64,000 nucleotides of DNA from Glutinoglossum americanum (GCA_020080175.1 JAGHQL010000095.1:1-64000), one strand, 5' to 3'. Positions 10,694 through 22,339 are shown, counted from the stretch's first letter. Numbers and translations are program-made. Notes: generated from the sequence alone by a model not told the origin.

Positions 10694-11004
10694 CGGGGGT
10701 GATGTAGTGGTGTGTTGACGCTCATCAACGTAGCTAATCTGCCTTCTCCTGTGAACCCTGCCGTGTCTCCCTAGTCCAATTCTCTTTCTCCCTTTTCCGT
10801 GCAGGTAGACTAGCTAGATATTCTTCGAATTCCTCTTCCGCCTCATTTTTCGGGGGGTGTGGTGGTGTGTTGACGCTCATCAATGCAATTAATCTGTCTT
10901 CTCCTGTGAATCCTGCTGTGCCTCCCGGGCCCAGTTCTCTTTCTTGCTTTTCCTTGCAAGTACGCTAGCCAGCCATTCTTCGAATTCCTCTTGCGCCTCA
11001 TTTT
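10694..11004. repeat. Direct duplication of the AIM11 3' end (~155 bp x 2)
   Basis: Two diverged copies lie head to tail, about 10694-10850 and 10851-11004. Both carry gtgttgacgctcatcaa (155 bp apart), ttctcctgtgaaycctg and attcttcgaattcctctt. The second copy contains the real C-terminal codons and stop of AIM11. The first lies beyond the stop as a non-coding duplicate that still spells a similar C-terminus with differences. Confidence 0.85.
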
Positions 11005-11413
11005 CCGTCCGCCCAGTACCATCGACTCCCAGCCCTCCACGAATTTTCCTTCTCAGATCAGCCAGAGACGCGATATCAAAAACGTACAGCATGCTACCTG
11101 TGAGCATCATGGCAAGGCTCGTGACGTTTATGGTAGCAATATTCAATGCTTCGAGGGCATCGGTGGCGCCATTAGCGCTATTTGGCCGGTTGTTGGGCTG
11201 GTAGAATGCGGGTATTGATGCTTTGTATCGGCGAACAAGAGATCTCCGTGTGATCAAGGCGGAGAGGGCAAAAAACCCCGCTCCCGCGAGGAAAAGTCCG
11301 AGTTGTCTTCTAGGTCTATCGATGCCAAGTCTAGGCTGGTCCTCTATTGGTTGTGGAATCGTATCGCCCGCCGGCCTTTCCATCGTCCTCGCCTCACGTT
11401 GTGCGAACGCCAT
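10889..11413 (-). CDS. AIM11: AIM11 family protein (altered inheritance of mitochondria 11)
   Basis: This single-exon frame encodes 174 aa. Two hydrophobic segments, LGLFLAGAGFFALSALI (about residues 38-54) and ATINVTSLAMMLTGSMLYVF (about 93-112), are followed by DIASLADLRRKIRGGLG and an acidic helix EAQEEFEEWLASVLARK. This order and the block ITRRSLVRRYKASIPAFYQP are typical of fungal AIM11. In yeast the gene was found through mitochondrial inheritance; its molecular activity is unknown. The start at 11413 gives the normal short N-terminus before the first membrane segment. Its last 40 or so codons lie inside one copy of a 155-bp tandem duplication, so the 3' end has been recently rearranged. 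Confidence 0.88.
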   Translation of the reverse strand: MAFAQREARTMERPAGDTIPQPIEDQPRLGIDRPRRQLGLFLAGAGFFALSALITRRSLVRRYKASIPAFYQPNNRPNSANGATDALEALNIATINVTSLAMMLTGSMLYVFDIASLADLRRKIRGGLGVDGTGRTENEAQEEFEEWLASVLARKSKKENWAREAQQDSQEKTD

Positions 11414-13977
11414 GCAGCTCCTAAGCTGGGCCTAGCACTAAAGGATTAGGAGGAATTCCCTTGGATGGGATCAGTCAACTGGGGGGTTGCTCTCTTCCTT
11501 TCGAATATAGGAGTTATAGAGACACGATGTGGTTTCTTTGCCGTGGGTTTCATACGCCAAGACAGGCGGTGACTAAGCAAATCAAATATTTTCAACGACA
11601 TCAAATTGCTATCTATCAGAGAGAGGGATTGCCAAGTTCCCAAGGCCAATCCTCGATGTCTGGCCCTCCATTCCAGCCAATATTGAAACTTCCCTCATCT
11701 TGAACCGACTCAGGATGGGCGGCTTGCGCGTTAAGCTTTTCGTCATCCCCTTCGCCTTTGGACTCCTTTAATCCTTTGCATTCCTTTGCATCCCAGTCTA
11801 GGGTTCTACCCCGACGCGTATAGATTATCGCCGGTGTAACATCTGCATATCTCGTTGCTGGCTGCGACTCCAAATGGAAATGCTCGTAACCGGGGTTTCG
11901 CGCATAAACTAGTGTCTTTAGCCTTCTTTCTCGTTGGCACTATGATGGGTTCGAAGCACACACCGTGTCGATATATTTGCCATAGCCATAGATCTCGAGA
12001 AGCAACACTCCTAGCCTTGACGTCCTCTCAAAGTACAGGTTTAGAACCGCTCATCTAGGTCGGGACGGGAGAGGAGGTTCTGAATAGGCTTGCTGAAGGC
12101 TGCCGCGTGCACAGGCGATATTGGGCAAATCGTGTTGGGCGTGCTGGCAAATTTTGACGCCGATTCGCCCACATTGGGTTCGAATTCAAGGTTATGCAGA
12201 TCCTCTACGTAGCCTCGTATAGCTACGAAGGGAGTTCCTCGCAGATCTTTAAGGGCTTGTTATTTTCCTGTATCGTACTCCGAGTTTCGTATCGGCCCAT
12301 GGTATCTTCCGGATCGTCTACTTATTCCAACAGTTCCTAGAGGATTTCGATCTCGACATTCAACCCTTCTTTTCAGTCCACGGGGGTTCTCATATCCTGC
12401 ATCATTTCTTCTACTCGCATCATTCAACTGTTATCTAGAAGCCACATCCGTTAATTTTCTTCCGCGCGACTATCATGGGATGAAGTAGTACTCACGACCG
12501 ATCCGAGAATATATTATACACCCAGTGCACCGACCCAGTCCAGAGCAAGAGGTGGAAATGCGGTGAAATTGGCAAGAGCTGGTTCATTCCAGAGAGGGGG
12601 GACTCGGTGCGCCGACCTAGCCTAGGGCAAGAGGTGGAAACGCAGCGAAATCGGACACAGCATTTGGGGGATGCGAGTACTCCTCCACGTATTCCTTCAA
12701 TTCAAAAAAACCCATATTATTGGCAACATCTGGTTTCAATTTCAGAGAAGGGGCATGTATCCCCCAACCCAAAAACTTATTTCATTGGCAGCGTGCGGTT
12801 TCAATTTCAAGATCAGATTCTATTTGTTACCGGATGGCTGGGTCCCAGAGCTAAATATTTAGACCTTCAAAAAACGCGGTGTTCGGATGTCACAGGACTC
12901 TGCCGTGCTCAATCACACTCTCGTTCATGGCCCAATTTCCCTTGTTGACAAGATGCTACCCAGGACAATGGAGTAAGACATCGAAATCGGTCTTGAAATG
13001 GGAATTTCCTCGGAAATTTCAGCTCTAGTCTTCACCTAAGGAGGACCATATTGCGGAGTTGGGGAGAATGGCCGGAAGAGGGGTCGCATATTTCGATTTG
13101 AACTACCTCGCCGCATCCCCGCTTCTTACACGCGGGCGGCACAGCTGAAGGCAGCAACACTCTCGAGTGCGAAAGATTTGGGTTTCCAGGGTCATCTGCA
13201 TCTTCCAAGATCCATATCCCGGATCCGATGCGACAGGGGAGTAATTCGTCTGGTAGAGATATCGTCTATCTTACGAGAGTTTGGACCCATGGGCGAATCT
13301 CATGCATTAGTCCGTGCGGTGGATAAGGTGAGAACGCGCTCGGAAGAGGAAGCCAATAAAAGGGGCAAAGTAAGGAGCTTCAAACGATAAATCAAGCAAT
13401 CATAAGACCCATCATTTTTTATGCCAGATGCGAAGATTGGGCGGCACATCCGCGCTCGATGCCGTTCAAGGCTCCAAGGTGATGACGGTGATGATGATGA
13501 TGATGATGATAATGATGATGCATTGAAAGCGCCACGGAAGGCAAAAAGCGCACGGAGCATTCCGCTTGCGCGACCACATCAAGCCGATGGGGGTCATCGG
13601 AGTCGACTAATTAGCTGCAAGTTAGTTTGGATCGTTCTTAGCACGAGTCCGGGGGGGGAATGTCGTGACCTGCATTCACGCGACACACATGCAGAGAGTA
13701 TACGCGAAGACGCGCCCCACTTGTGCATTGGCAGATGCTACGCCGCAGCCGTAAAAGGACTAGGGGACATCGAAATGTTCGTCCCATCATCGCGCTAGCG
13801 GACCCACTCACATAGCTCACACGGGCTCGCCCAATCCTCTCTTCGCTTACCTTTTCACTAATAAAAAACATGCTTTGGAGACATCGCCTACGACGAAAAC
13901 GCACAGCGCAACACACACCCAATTTTAAACCGCTAGGCGAGCCCTTTCCCCGATTCCCGATCCACCGATAAAGGGAA

Positions 13978-13978
<1 letters not shown>
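11414..13978. other. Gene-poor stretch, weak repeats only
   Basis: I see no convincing gene. A diverged direct duplication of about 82 bp lies at 12530-12665 (gcaagaggtggaaaygc phrase, twice), followed by a repeat of ggcaacatctggtttcaatttc / ggcagcgtgcggtttcaatttc around 12721-12810. A GAT/GATGAT triplet tract is at about 13480-13521. Small open frames (for example 11616-11873 and 13178-13390) match nothing I know. Confidence 0.5.
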
Positions 13979-14014
<36 letters not shown>

Positions 14015-14116
14015 AAACCCGACGGCCTGCTCCAGACTTCCCTCTCCTACCTCCACCTCCTCCGCACAGCCAGGCCGAGTAAAAAAAAAAAAAAAAGAAA
14101 AGATTCCAACCCAGCA

Positions 14117-14148
<32 letters not shown>

Positions 14149-14745
14149 AAAGAAAGCAAAAACCCACCGAAAACCGGAGTGGGCGGTGGGAAAAAGCGGC
14201 TAGCGAAAAAACCAGCCAGCCCAGCCCCCCCGATCGAAAAAAACCCTCCCTCGATTTAGTCCCACCAAAAGCCTGCTGCTGCTGCTGCTGCTGCCCTCTC
14301 CCGTCCGCCGTAGCGAGCAAGCGCGGGAAAAAAACTCCCACACCCACGCACGCATCTCGTTTCCAAGGAAAGAAAAGGAAAAAAATTAAAAAAAATAAAA
14401 AAATAAAAACACCGGCGCCCAGGTGGTTGCTTGGAGCCGTACCCCCCAGGGGGAAGGCTCGCTTGGCGCTCGCGGTGGCTGCAGGAATAACCGGGCTTTT
14501 TTTTGTGTGTGTGTGTGTGTGCGCTGAGAACCCCACCGTAAGTCTCCGAGGCCACCCGCCCTAAAAAGAGGAAAGGAAGGGAAAAAAGAAAAAAGAAAAA
14601 AAAAGCCCCTTCGCTTTTTTTCTTCTTTCGTTCTAGGTTTTTTTTGGTTTTTTTTTTTTTCTTTCTTTTCTTTACGGTTTTCCGCACACGGCACGGTGAC
14701 AAAAAAGGTTCCAACTTTCTTTTTTTTTTTTTTTTTCTCGAAAGT
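13979..14745. repeat. Cluster of microsatellites and homopolymers
   Basis: In under 800 bp there are (CT)n at about 13980-14010, poly-A near 14080-14098, (GAAA)n at about 14115-14153, (GCT)n at about 14275-14294, A-rich tracts at 14366-14410, (GT)n at about 14503-14521, several poly-A/poly-T blocks at 14584-14665 and poly-T at 14720-14737. Frames read across this region are Phe/Lys-rich artefacts. Confidence 0.85.
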
Positions 14746-15029
14746 TTTGCGCTTGGTGGCCCCCATTCACCCGGCTTGTGGCTTCTCGATGATCAGCCGC
14801 CAGAGGCGCAAAAGCTTACGTGAGGTTTCAGTGATATGTTCGTTTAAATTCCGTGGGTTACGTTACGCGATGACCGATGTCTAGATGCACCAGAAGAGAC
14901 GCGATGCTATATAGAAGGAACCAAGAACAAACACTATCACAGCTAGCCAAAAGAGTTCTATGTCCTATTTCCCAAGGAAAACGCCAGATCAAACCCCCCC
15001 CCCTTCTTCCTCTTCTACTCTCTACTCAT

Positions 15030-17438
15030 CTAGAACTTCTCCATGAAATTCTTCCTCACAGTCCACATGCGCGCTCTCTTCCCAAAGATATACAACGGGA
15101 TAGTCATGGCTAAGCACGCTAGCTGGATGCCTCCAAGGGCCAGAAACACGCGTTTAGGACCCTGGGCATCTAGCCAGTGGTTGAAGAAGAGGGAGAAGAC
15201 TAGGCCGTGGAACACATCTGTAGAGAATTAGTAATCAAGTAAGCGGGGGGGAAAAAAACGGGAGGTAAGATCACTCTTGGAGAAATTCAGTGTCACAAGC
15301 GCCTCCCCGGCGTATTGCCTATACGAGTCGACGCAAAAGGTGATGGCGGTGGTGCTCCCGAGAGAACATCCAAAGCTAATGACACCAAAAAAAATCGTCG
15401 GCACAATCCACTTATCCCCCACATCCGCGGACCACCCAAACCCCACCAACCCCAAGCTCGTAGCAACGGCCACCGGGATCGCCATGACGAGCCGAAACTC
15501 CGGCTCGTACACCCCGCCGTTCCGCTTGGTCATGAATCGCACGATGATGTCGCTGACTTTACCCGCAACGACGGTACCGAGGATGCCGCCGACGAATGGG
15601 CTGAGATACACTAGGCCTGTAGCCAAGGGATTGAAGTTATAGGGGTTGTGTTGGTAGACGGAGGCAACGGTCTCGGAGAGCACGATCAGCCAGCCAACAG
15701 AGAGGCTGTACACGAGAGCACTCCAGAGCACGGCAGGATACGCAAAGAGAATCAACGGACGAACGGCGGCGTGGAACCAATCGTCACTCCTGAGGCGGCC
15801 GTTCCATGGCTTGAGCGTCTGTCCAAATTTTAGTGGCGGTTGTTTCCTCCGCTCATCGGTGTAGACGCCGAGGGTGGAAGGAGTTGCACCCGATTGATCA
15901 GCATTCGTCGGAAACGGCAATTTCTTTTCCGTTGCTTCCGTGCATGAAGGCACCTCCGATCCACCCTGCTCTTTAATGTCATTTAGACTGTCATCCCGAT
16001 ATGTATCTGAGCGAATCGCATCACCGTCCGTCTTGTCAGGATTACATATCTGAGAACCCTCAAGGTCCTTTTGGGCGTCGGTGTCAATGGGTTCTGTAGC
16101 GGAGGTTTCTTCTAGCTGGTTTGCCCACTCCACGTGCGTCTCCTGCTTGCGCCTCTTCTTCAATTGAGGGACGTCTCCATCGACTTGTGTTAAGGAACGT
16201 TGAGGGAGGCGAAATAGCGGTAGTGTCCGTCGGTCTGTCCTCTTTTTTGGGCGAGGGGTTCGGTCCCAAAAAGTTTCTGGAACGAAGAGGAAGAGAAGAA
16301 CAAAATTAAAGGCTACGATTATAGCCACAATCCTAGGCATAGAATTAGTATATGAGGAAGGAGGTGTTTAGCGGGAGATGATTCACCGAAACACCCATCT
16401 CCACCCCATGCTCTGGATTATCACCGCGCTCACTAAGGGCACCAAGTTCTTGCCGCCCAGAAGCAGCAGGGTATAGATGCCAACTCTACAGCGAATTAAC
16501 ATAAAAAAAAGCCGGTAGTGGCTAAAGTAAATCCGAGGTCTGTTGGAACCCACCTGTAGGCGCGCTCATGGAGAAAGAAGATCTCTGCGATGGTTGCAGA
16601 TGGAAGACTTTCACAGGGACTGACACTTAAACCCATCACTATCCTGGCAATCACGAGCGATATATAGGTCGGTGATTCGGAACACCAGACGGCGCTGAAC
16701 AAGAAGGCAAGAGTCCCTATAAGGTAGACGGGTCGTTTACCGTACAAGATCGCCGTGGGCGACGACACCACAGATCCTACACCCAGTCCCATCATATAAA
16801 GACCTGTAGTCAAGGCTACTTGGGGAATGGTGACATGGTATGTCTTTGCGACGTTTTTGAAGCCTGCGGCAAGGATTGGCGTCATCCCGCCGCCTACCAA
16901 ACAATGCCATCCGAGGGACAAGAGCGCAGTGTTTCGTCGCCAGACTGGCCAGTTCAACGGGTCGTTAAGGGAATCGTCAGGCTGGGGATCGAGGATTATC
17001 TGGCCATTTGCGGTCTTTTTCTTGTCTTCTGCAGAGGAGTATACCTGGGAACTCGAACTAAACTGCGAGGGTAAGGACGACGCTGACGTCCTAGCGGGCT
17101 GCAGATGGAGACCAAGCGGTCGTTGCCGGGTCGATCTTGAGAGAAGTAGAACCGATCCTAATGGTCAGAGGTCAGATGGCTTTCTTGTTTAGTTAGGGTG
17201 ATGTCAAAGCCAAAGACTTACCGGGCACTTCCACAGTCCTCTTATCGTTTAGCACCCCCAAGCTCCACTTTGCGTGTCCTTTCTCTCCCACGCCGTCGTT
17301 CTCCTCTTCACCCTTCTCCGCCGCTCCCTTCCATAAAAGGCCTTTCCACCGTTTCACCACGTTCGCGACAGTAGGAACACCCGGATCTTGTCTGCCGGCG
17401 GCTTGTGTATCACCAGCTCCAGTTCCGACGCTCCGCAT
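15030..17438 (-). CDS. MFS transporter (HOL1-like, DHA1-type), five exons
   Basis: Exons 17438-17222, 17157-16554, 16485-16387, 16332-15275 and 15217-15030 join in phase to 721 aa; introns are 54-69 bp. The pattern WSLGVLNDK then LNDPLNWPVWRRNTALLSLG marks the cytosolic N-terminus before TM1. YMMGLGVGSVVSSPTAILYGKRP (shortened: GVGSVVSSP, GKRPVYL) is the TM2-3 loop. RIVMGLSVSPCESLPSATIAEIF-type sequence (GLSVSPCESLPSATI, FFLHERAYR) covers TM4-5 with the family C-motif region. WDRTPRPKKR ends TM6. A long hydrophilic loop of about 160 residues precedes the second half (AAVRPLILFAYPAVLWSALV, NPLATGLVYLSPFVGG, NFSKNVFHGLVFSLFFNHW). It should be a plasma-membrane proton-driven transporter; the substrate is not predictable. 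The fourth donor (GTGATC) is weak. Confidence 0.88.
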
Positions 17439-18471
17439 GGCGTTAGGTTACACAGCACAGCACGAACAAGCGGCCAGCTGCGGGATTGGGCAACCAGCCG
17501 AGAAAACAACGCGACAAAAGGGTGCTGGTTGGAATGCAGCTAGATAATGAGTCGATCTGGTGGCAGCATGTTATTGAGTCATTCTATGAGGGCGAATGAA
17601 TCTAAAGCCATTCTTATATGTAAGAACGGTCATCATAGAGAAGAGGGAAGAAGTGATGCCTGGGTTACCCTATCCCACATGCCAGCATTAAGCGTTGGTT
17701 GGCACTTAAGGCAACAGATGACAGCTGCAGGTCGGTTGAACGGATCTAAATCTAAACGCCACCAACCAGCACTCTGCTTTTTCTTCCTCTCCTTGGTTCG
17801 ATGAGATCCACCATTATCCCATGGTCCCATATATTACTGCTCTCCTTGGCGAGCTTGCACTTCCGTCTTATACATTGCGATTAATTTTTCAGTTTCTATT
17901 TAAGAGTTCAAAGCAGGCTTGCAGACTTGAAACTGTCTTGTCTCGAGAACGGGACGAGACGGCTCAAGCTGATGAGGTGACGTCATGGGGCATGGTCGGG
18001 CTTGGCACGAGACCCCGATTAGTATCGTGTGGAGCTTGTCGCACCCAGATGACCTGTATCCAAACCACCCCGCATCACGCCATGAATGCGTGATGTTGAA
18101 GGCTCCTTTCCATCACCCCGCTTTCTATAAACCATCCACCAGAATACCGAGCGTTTCGATTTTAACCCGCTTGCTGCCTTCGAACATTCGTTCTTACCAA
18201 TATCAGCCGCAGGCACCTCCCAGTCGCCCCACAGTATCGGAGCTGTGCTTAGGATAGAATGCGATGCCAAAATATAATATAGCCATATAGATCCCTTCCC
18301 AGAACCCATAGCCTCAATAATACGTTGAATGTGCCTTAGCTCAGGTAGCCAGGGCTAGGAGAGATGGCGTGGGGGTTGTATTATTCTAATGGATTATTTG
18401 TAGTATCCATGTACATGCAGATAAGATGATAGCCCGTGGAATCCGAGTAATCAATTATTCCTCATTCATTA
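17439..18471. other. Intergenic, nothing recognised
   Basis: This lies upstream of the MFS transporter and downstream of PPCS. Short frames only; no repeat or RNA gene seen. Confidence 0.5.
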
Positions 18472-19677
18472 TCAGTCTTTTCGAGCCTCATCAACGATCC
18501 TCCCCCTCCCCAGTGTCCTTTCCATCACCGCCGTGTGCATTTTCACTACCTCGGGCACTATCAATGATTCAATTTCAAGACCCTCTTCTACGCTTAGATA
18601 TTCCGGTTGCTCGGTAGCGTCACACCCTTCCGTGGCTTCAGCGTTTCCGCTCTTTAAAGCAGCTAGTCCAACTTGATCCTCGCTCCCAGAGAGGCTCTTC
18701 GTTCGTCGATGTTTCGGCACACGAATCCATCGATCTGGGGAACCTGGGGTCACAAAAACCACCTCCCATTTCCGCGTGGACAAGAGATTTCCGATGACGA
18801 GATGGTGTGAGTAACGGTCCAGAGAATAGTGAGCCTTGGAGGCGAGGATAGACGGATCCGTTTCAAGCTTGAAGCTCACAATCATGCCTTCAGGGGCCCA
18901 GCCATCTACCAGTCTTTTGAGGAACTTTGGGACAGGATCTAGATCGACAACCAGCCTCTTGGACTGAACACTGGTAACCGAGGGTTCTAGGCCCGTTTCT
19001 CTCCCAGAATCTTTAGCTTTGCGAATGTTACGCTCCGCAGCATCAGATGATTGAATCTTATGTTCCACCATACGGTCTTTCGGTACAAAGAAATCCGAAA
19101 CGGCTGCGGCGAGATAAAACAGGCTCTTTGAACCCAGCGGTCTCATTAGCTGGGCGATCTCTCGGAGATTCCAGAGATAATCTGTGATGGTTGTGAATGG
19201 CAGTAGGAGCAGCATGTTGTTCTCTTTCGCCCAGTTGTACTTCCTTAGCACTGATAGCATTTCCTCCCGGTACTCCTCGTGGGCAACGACAGACCCATGA
19301 GATCCCTCTCGCAAGAAGTCTAAGAAACAGTTTGTTGAATGGCTGTAATGGCGAGAGTATGGTAGAAGGCTATATTGGCGGTGTAGAAATATGACAGCGT
19401 AGCCGGCTTTCAAAAAATATTCGGCAGATGTCGCTCCTCTGGTGCCAGCTGAAAAGTTGTCGATGAAACGAACAGTTTGGTTTTCCAATGGCACGGTTGT
19501 GCCGCCGGATGTCACCAAGACTACTCGTCTATCCCGTGATGCATGGTGTCCGATAAATGCTTTGGCTTGAGCTGAGTGAGTCTGTAGCGAACGTGGAGGG
19601 TCATTCATCGCAAAGTAGTCGTGTTCAGCTTCCTCCGCCGTGGATTGGCGCTCCAGTCCCGGCCGCGCAGCAGACAT
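18472..19677 (-). CDS. CAB2: Phosphopantothenate--cysteine ligase (PPCS)
   Basis: This enzyme joins 4'-phosphopantothenate to cysteine, the second step of coenzyme A synthesis in the cytosol. The frame is a single exon of 401 aa, the expected size for fungi. VLVTSGGTTVPLENQTVRFI and DNFSAGTRGATSAEYFL form the nucleotide-binding N-terminal part, HRQYSLLPYSRHYSH follows, FYLAAAVSDFFVP is the conserved active-site strand, and VSFKLETDPSILASKA with HLVIGNLLSTRKWEVVFVT closes the Rossmann-like core. An insertion of about 25 Ser/Arg/Glu residues lies before RLVVDLDPVPKFLKRLVDGW. It is separated by about 16 kb from pantothenate kinase, on the same strand, with unrelated genes between. Confidence 0.93.
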   Translation of the reverse strand: MSAARPGLERQSTAEEAEHDYFAMNDPPRSLQTHSAQAKAFIGHHASRDRRVVLVTSGGTTVPLENQTVRFIDNFSAGTRGATSAEYFLKAGYAVIFLHRQYSLLPYSRHYSHSTNCFLDFLREGSHGSVVAHEEYREEMLSVLRKYNWAKENNMLLLLPFTTITDYLWNLREIAQLMRPLGSKSLFYLAAAVSDFFVPKDRMVEHKIQSSDAAERNIRKAKDSGRETGLEPSVTSVQSKRLVVDLDPVPKFLKRLVDGWAPEGMIVSFKLETDPSILASKAHYSLDRYSHHLVIGNLLSTRKWEVVFVTPGSPDRWIRVPKHRRTKSLSGSEDQVGLAALKSGNAEATEGCDATEQPEYLSVEEGLEIESLIVPEVVKMHTAVMERTLGRGRIVDEARKD

Positions 19678-20812
19678 TGTAGCAATTCGGGGGTACCGGA
19701 GACAAAGTTGATGATGTTGAGGGTCTTATTGCGGAAGACCTTGGAATAGTGATGGCCCTGGAGAAAGATGAGGACGAGCCCTCTTCAAAACTTATCCAGT
19801 CGCGGGAAGAGGTTCTTGCTATCGTACAAATATGCTCCTGCGTCAGTAATAGATAAAGCAAGCCCGTTGGGTGCTGTTGCAATTGTCCAGGCAGTAGAAA
19901 CTTCGGACTACAATCGAAGGTGCCGCCCACCTCAGGAATCTCAAATCAGACTAGACTACACAATGTCGATATACACGATAGAATATATTTCTAGATCTAC
20001 CGAGGTGGATCTTAACAAGTTTCGGCGCAAGTACATGGTTCTGATGCACCCGGAGCAAGGGAACCGATGTCAACTCACTGGCCGAGGCTCAAGTTTACCC
20101 TAAGAGTCTAGATTCACAGCAAGGTCAATAAGGTACTAAATACAGCTATGTGAATATGCCTGGTTTCCCGTTGTACTTGACAAGGACACTAACATTTTAT
20201 AGGGACGAGAGTTTTCATATTAATAGTTGATCTCCCTCCGATGACAAACACAACCTATCACAGGCGAGAGAGACTTTGCGGAGATGCATCCGTATGATAG
20301 TGGTAAAAAATTAGTTGAAGAAATCATCAACGCTCTCCATCGTTCATCATCTTATGTCGTTTTCCGGTAGTGAGGATTCCTGCGCGACAGACAGCATGGT
20401 TCGCTTTTTGTTAACAAGGTCGGGAAACGGCCCTTTTCAGCCAATGCGCGGTGGCGACGATGTTGGGTGCACTTCTTCATGAACTAGAATCCAAGAAATA
20501 GGCGGTGTTAGCCCACTCACCAATATTGATACAGTTACTCCACTACTACTGCACTACTACTGCACTACTAACGCAGCTAGTGTTAACACTGGCATTATAT
20601 TTCCTGCTGTTCGCTCTCACCCTCAATATACAAGCATCGGCCATACCCATTCCACAGTGGTGATACGCAGAAATTCACAGGCTGGATTAGTAGGCCTTTC
20701 TATTCTCATTCTTTCCTGTTCCTTGTCCTCTTGAACACGCGTTTACAACAGCAGCAACCCACAGAACTACCTAATCAAGGTCCAAACTCACAAGTCGCTC
20801 ACCCGCACAATA
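19678..20812. other. Intergenic, divergent promoter region
   Basis: This separates PPCS (leftward) from the 508-aa ORF (rightward). A short cactactactg triplet-like repeat is at about 20529-20570. No gene is called; the frame at 19625-19930 overlaps PPCS and has no family pattern. Confidence 0.5.
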
Positions 20813-22339
20813 ATGCACGATCCCACGCCTGCAGATGCGGAATTGCGCCCTGGCAATCTATCTTGTCACCAAGCCACGACCATAAGTACAGATTTAAGCC
20901 CACCTTGGAATGTAGACCCAGGCTGGAACGCTCAAATATCAAATCTCTCGCCGAAAACCTTAAAGCAGCTAACAGCTAAAGGTGAAGAAGCCACAGCATC
21001 TCCGTCAACACAAGGTGGTAACTTTATCTCTTCTATCAGATCCAATACCCCCCCAGTCTACCTACTAGTTTGCAACGATAGCAAACCTTCGCCACGCGAA
21101 ATCTCCGTTCCACCTATCAGAGAGACAGAACCAGATCAGGTCAAGGCGCTGTGGAAACGAGTTATACGGCACAACAATTCCGCTATGTCTAAACCAGAGC
21201 CGGCGAGAGCTGGGAAGCAACAGGCCCGTAATCCCATCACCACCACCGCCGCAGCGAGCAGCAGGCTAGGAGATACAAATCCGAAAGACGACAACTTTCG
21301 AGATGCTGTTCTACAACCACATGGGATCCAGTTTACCCAAGCCATTGAGGATATGCAGGCCGGCACTCCTTACGCTCACTTTGGCAGTAGGCCACCAACC
21401 GGCCCTATGCTCGCTCACTACCGTGGTCTCCATCCTGACAGTCACGTTTGGATTCAGCTTGATGACAATTCGGTACGGCATATCATAGATCAGTACCGAC
21501 TCTGCAGAGAGGCGGGGAGAAGTGAGCCTAAGCTTGCATGGGCCCACCTGCTCAAGAATGACAGCTATGTGAATGTCTTCGAGTCACCGGTCAAGGAGAT
21601 AACCTACTCGACTTCGCACGACCGCCTGCCCGGCGAGCACGAACAGCCGCCCATTATAAAGAAAACTACCGACACCAGGCCCTTCCAATTCAGCATCAAA
21701 CCAGACATCACATACCGGCTCAGCCTCCGCCTGTTCAATCCGGAACACCGTAATCTGGTCAAGTTCACTACAGTAGCTGGACCCTATGATGGCGTGGCAT
21801 GCTACCTGACAGGCGAGTTCAGCAAGCACTATAACGGAAGTAACATAAAGGCCGAGAACAAGATTGCTGCGGCTTCAGCTTTCTGGCTGTATGCCAGGTG
21901 GCAACTCCGCCGGAACCGTCTATCCGGGGAAAAGCGCAATGACATCTCCGCTAGTGACTTCACAGACATCAAACATTACGGACTCATCTTTCACGATCCC
22001 TACTACACCATCTGGCTCATAAAACCTAAAACGCACTCCGACGGGCAATGGAACGGGGCTTCTGTAGCAAAACTGTTTGAAGGGGATCTACTATCGATGT
22101 GTGGAGTGAGGACATTTGAGCGGTGGCTTAACGAGATACACCACTGGGGATTAGGGACATGGTTGAAGCGGTTTAAGGATGATGTGAAGGGGATTGTGAG
22201 GAGGATGGAGGGAGGCGAGGGGGGGGTGAGTACTCAGGATGGTCGAGAGGGAATGGGGGAGGAATATGGAGGGGAGCAGGGAGAAGATGGATGGCAGGAG
22301 AAGAGCGAGGACGGAAAAGGGACGAAGAGGGATGATTAG
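20813..22339 (+). CDS. Hypothetical protein, 508 aa, unknown family
   Basis: This is an uninterrupted frame of 508 codons. Residues 1-170 are low-complexity and rich in Ser, Pro and Thr. Residues 180-450 look folded (PHGIQFTQAIEDMQAGTPYA, HPDSHVWIQLDDNSVRHIID, FNPEHRNLVKFTTVAGPYDG, IKHYGLIFHDPYYTIWLIKP, MCGVRTFERWLNEIHHWGLG). The last 55 residues are Gly/Glu/Lys-rich and derive from a purine-rich DNA tract, so the true C-terminus may differ by an intron near 22220 (ggtgagtactcag). I do not recognise a family; the even codon texture and long frame support a real gene. No signal peptide or membrane segment. The first in-frame Met was taken as the start. Confidence 0.65.
   Translation: MHDPTPADAELRPGNLSCHQATTISTDLSPPWNVDPGWNAQISNLSPKTLKQLTAKGEEATASPSTQGGNFISSIRSNTPPVYLLVCNDSKPSPREISVPPIRETEPDQVKALWKRVIRHNNSAMSKPEPARAGKQQARNPITTTAAASSRLGDTNPKDDNFRDAVLQPHGIQFTQAIEDMQAGTPYAHFGSRPPTGPMLAHYRGLHPDSHVWIQLDDNSVRHIIDQYRLCREAGRSEPKLAWAHLLKNDSYVNVFESPVKEITYSTSHDRLPGEHEQPPIIKKTTDTRPFQFSIKPDITYRLSLRLFNPEHRNLVKFTTVAGPYDGVACYLTGEFSKHYNGSNIKAENKIAAASAFWLYARWQLRRNRLSGEKRNDISASDFTDIKHYGLIFHDPYYTIWLIKPKTHSDGQWNGASVAKLFEGDLLSMCGVRTFERWLNEIHHWGLGTWLKRFKDDVKGIVRRMEGGEGGVSTQDGREGMGEEYGGEQGEDGWQEKSEDGKGTKRDD

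Noticed and set aside
11616-11873. 85-codon minus-strand frame containing DEGSFNIGWNGGPDIEDW
   Set aside because: No family pattern, no splice partners and a repeat (tcctttgcat) inside it; too little to call a gene.
13925-14766. Overlapping minus-strand frames of 126-203 codons
   Set aside because: They are read from microsatellites and homopolymers; the products are runs of Phe, Lys and Thr-His without any domain.
15030-19677. A metabolic cluster joining the MFS transporter with PPCS
   Set aside because: The transporter's substrate is unknown, no tailoring or synthase genes lie nearby, and PPCS is a housekeeping gene.
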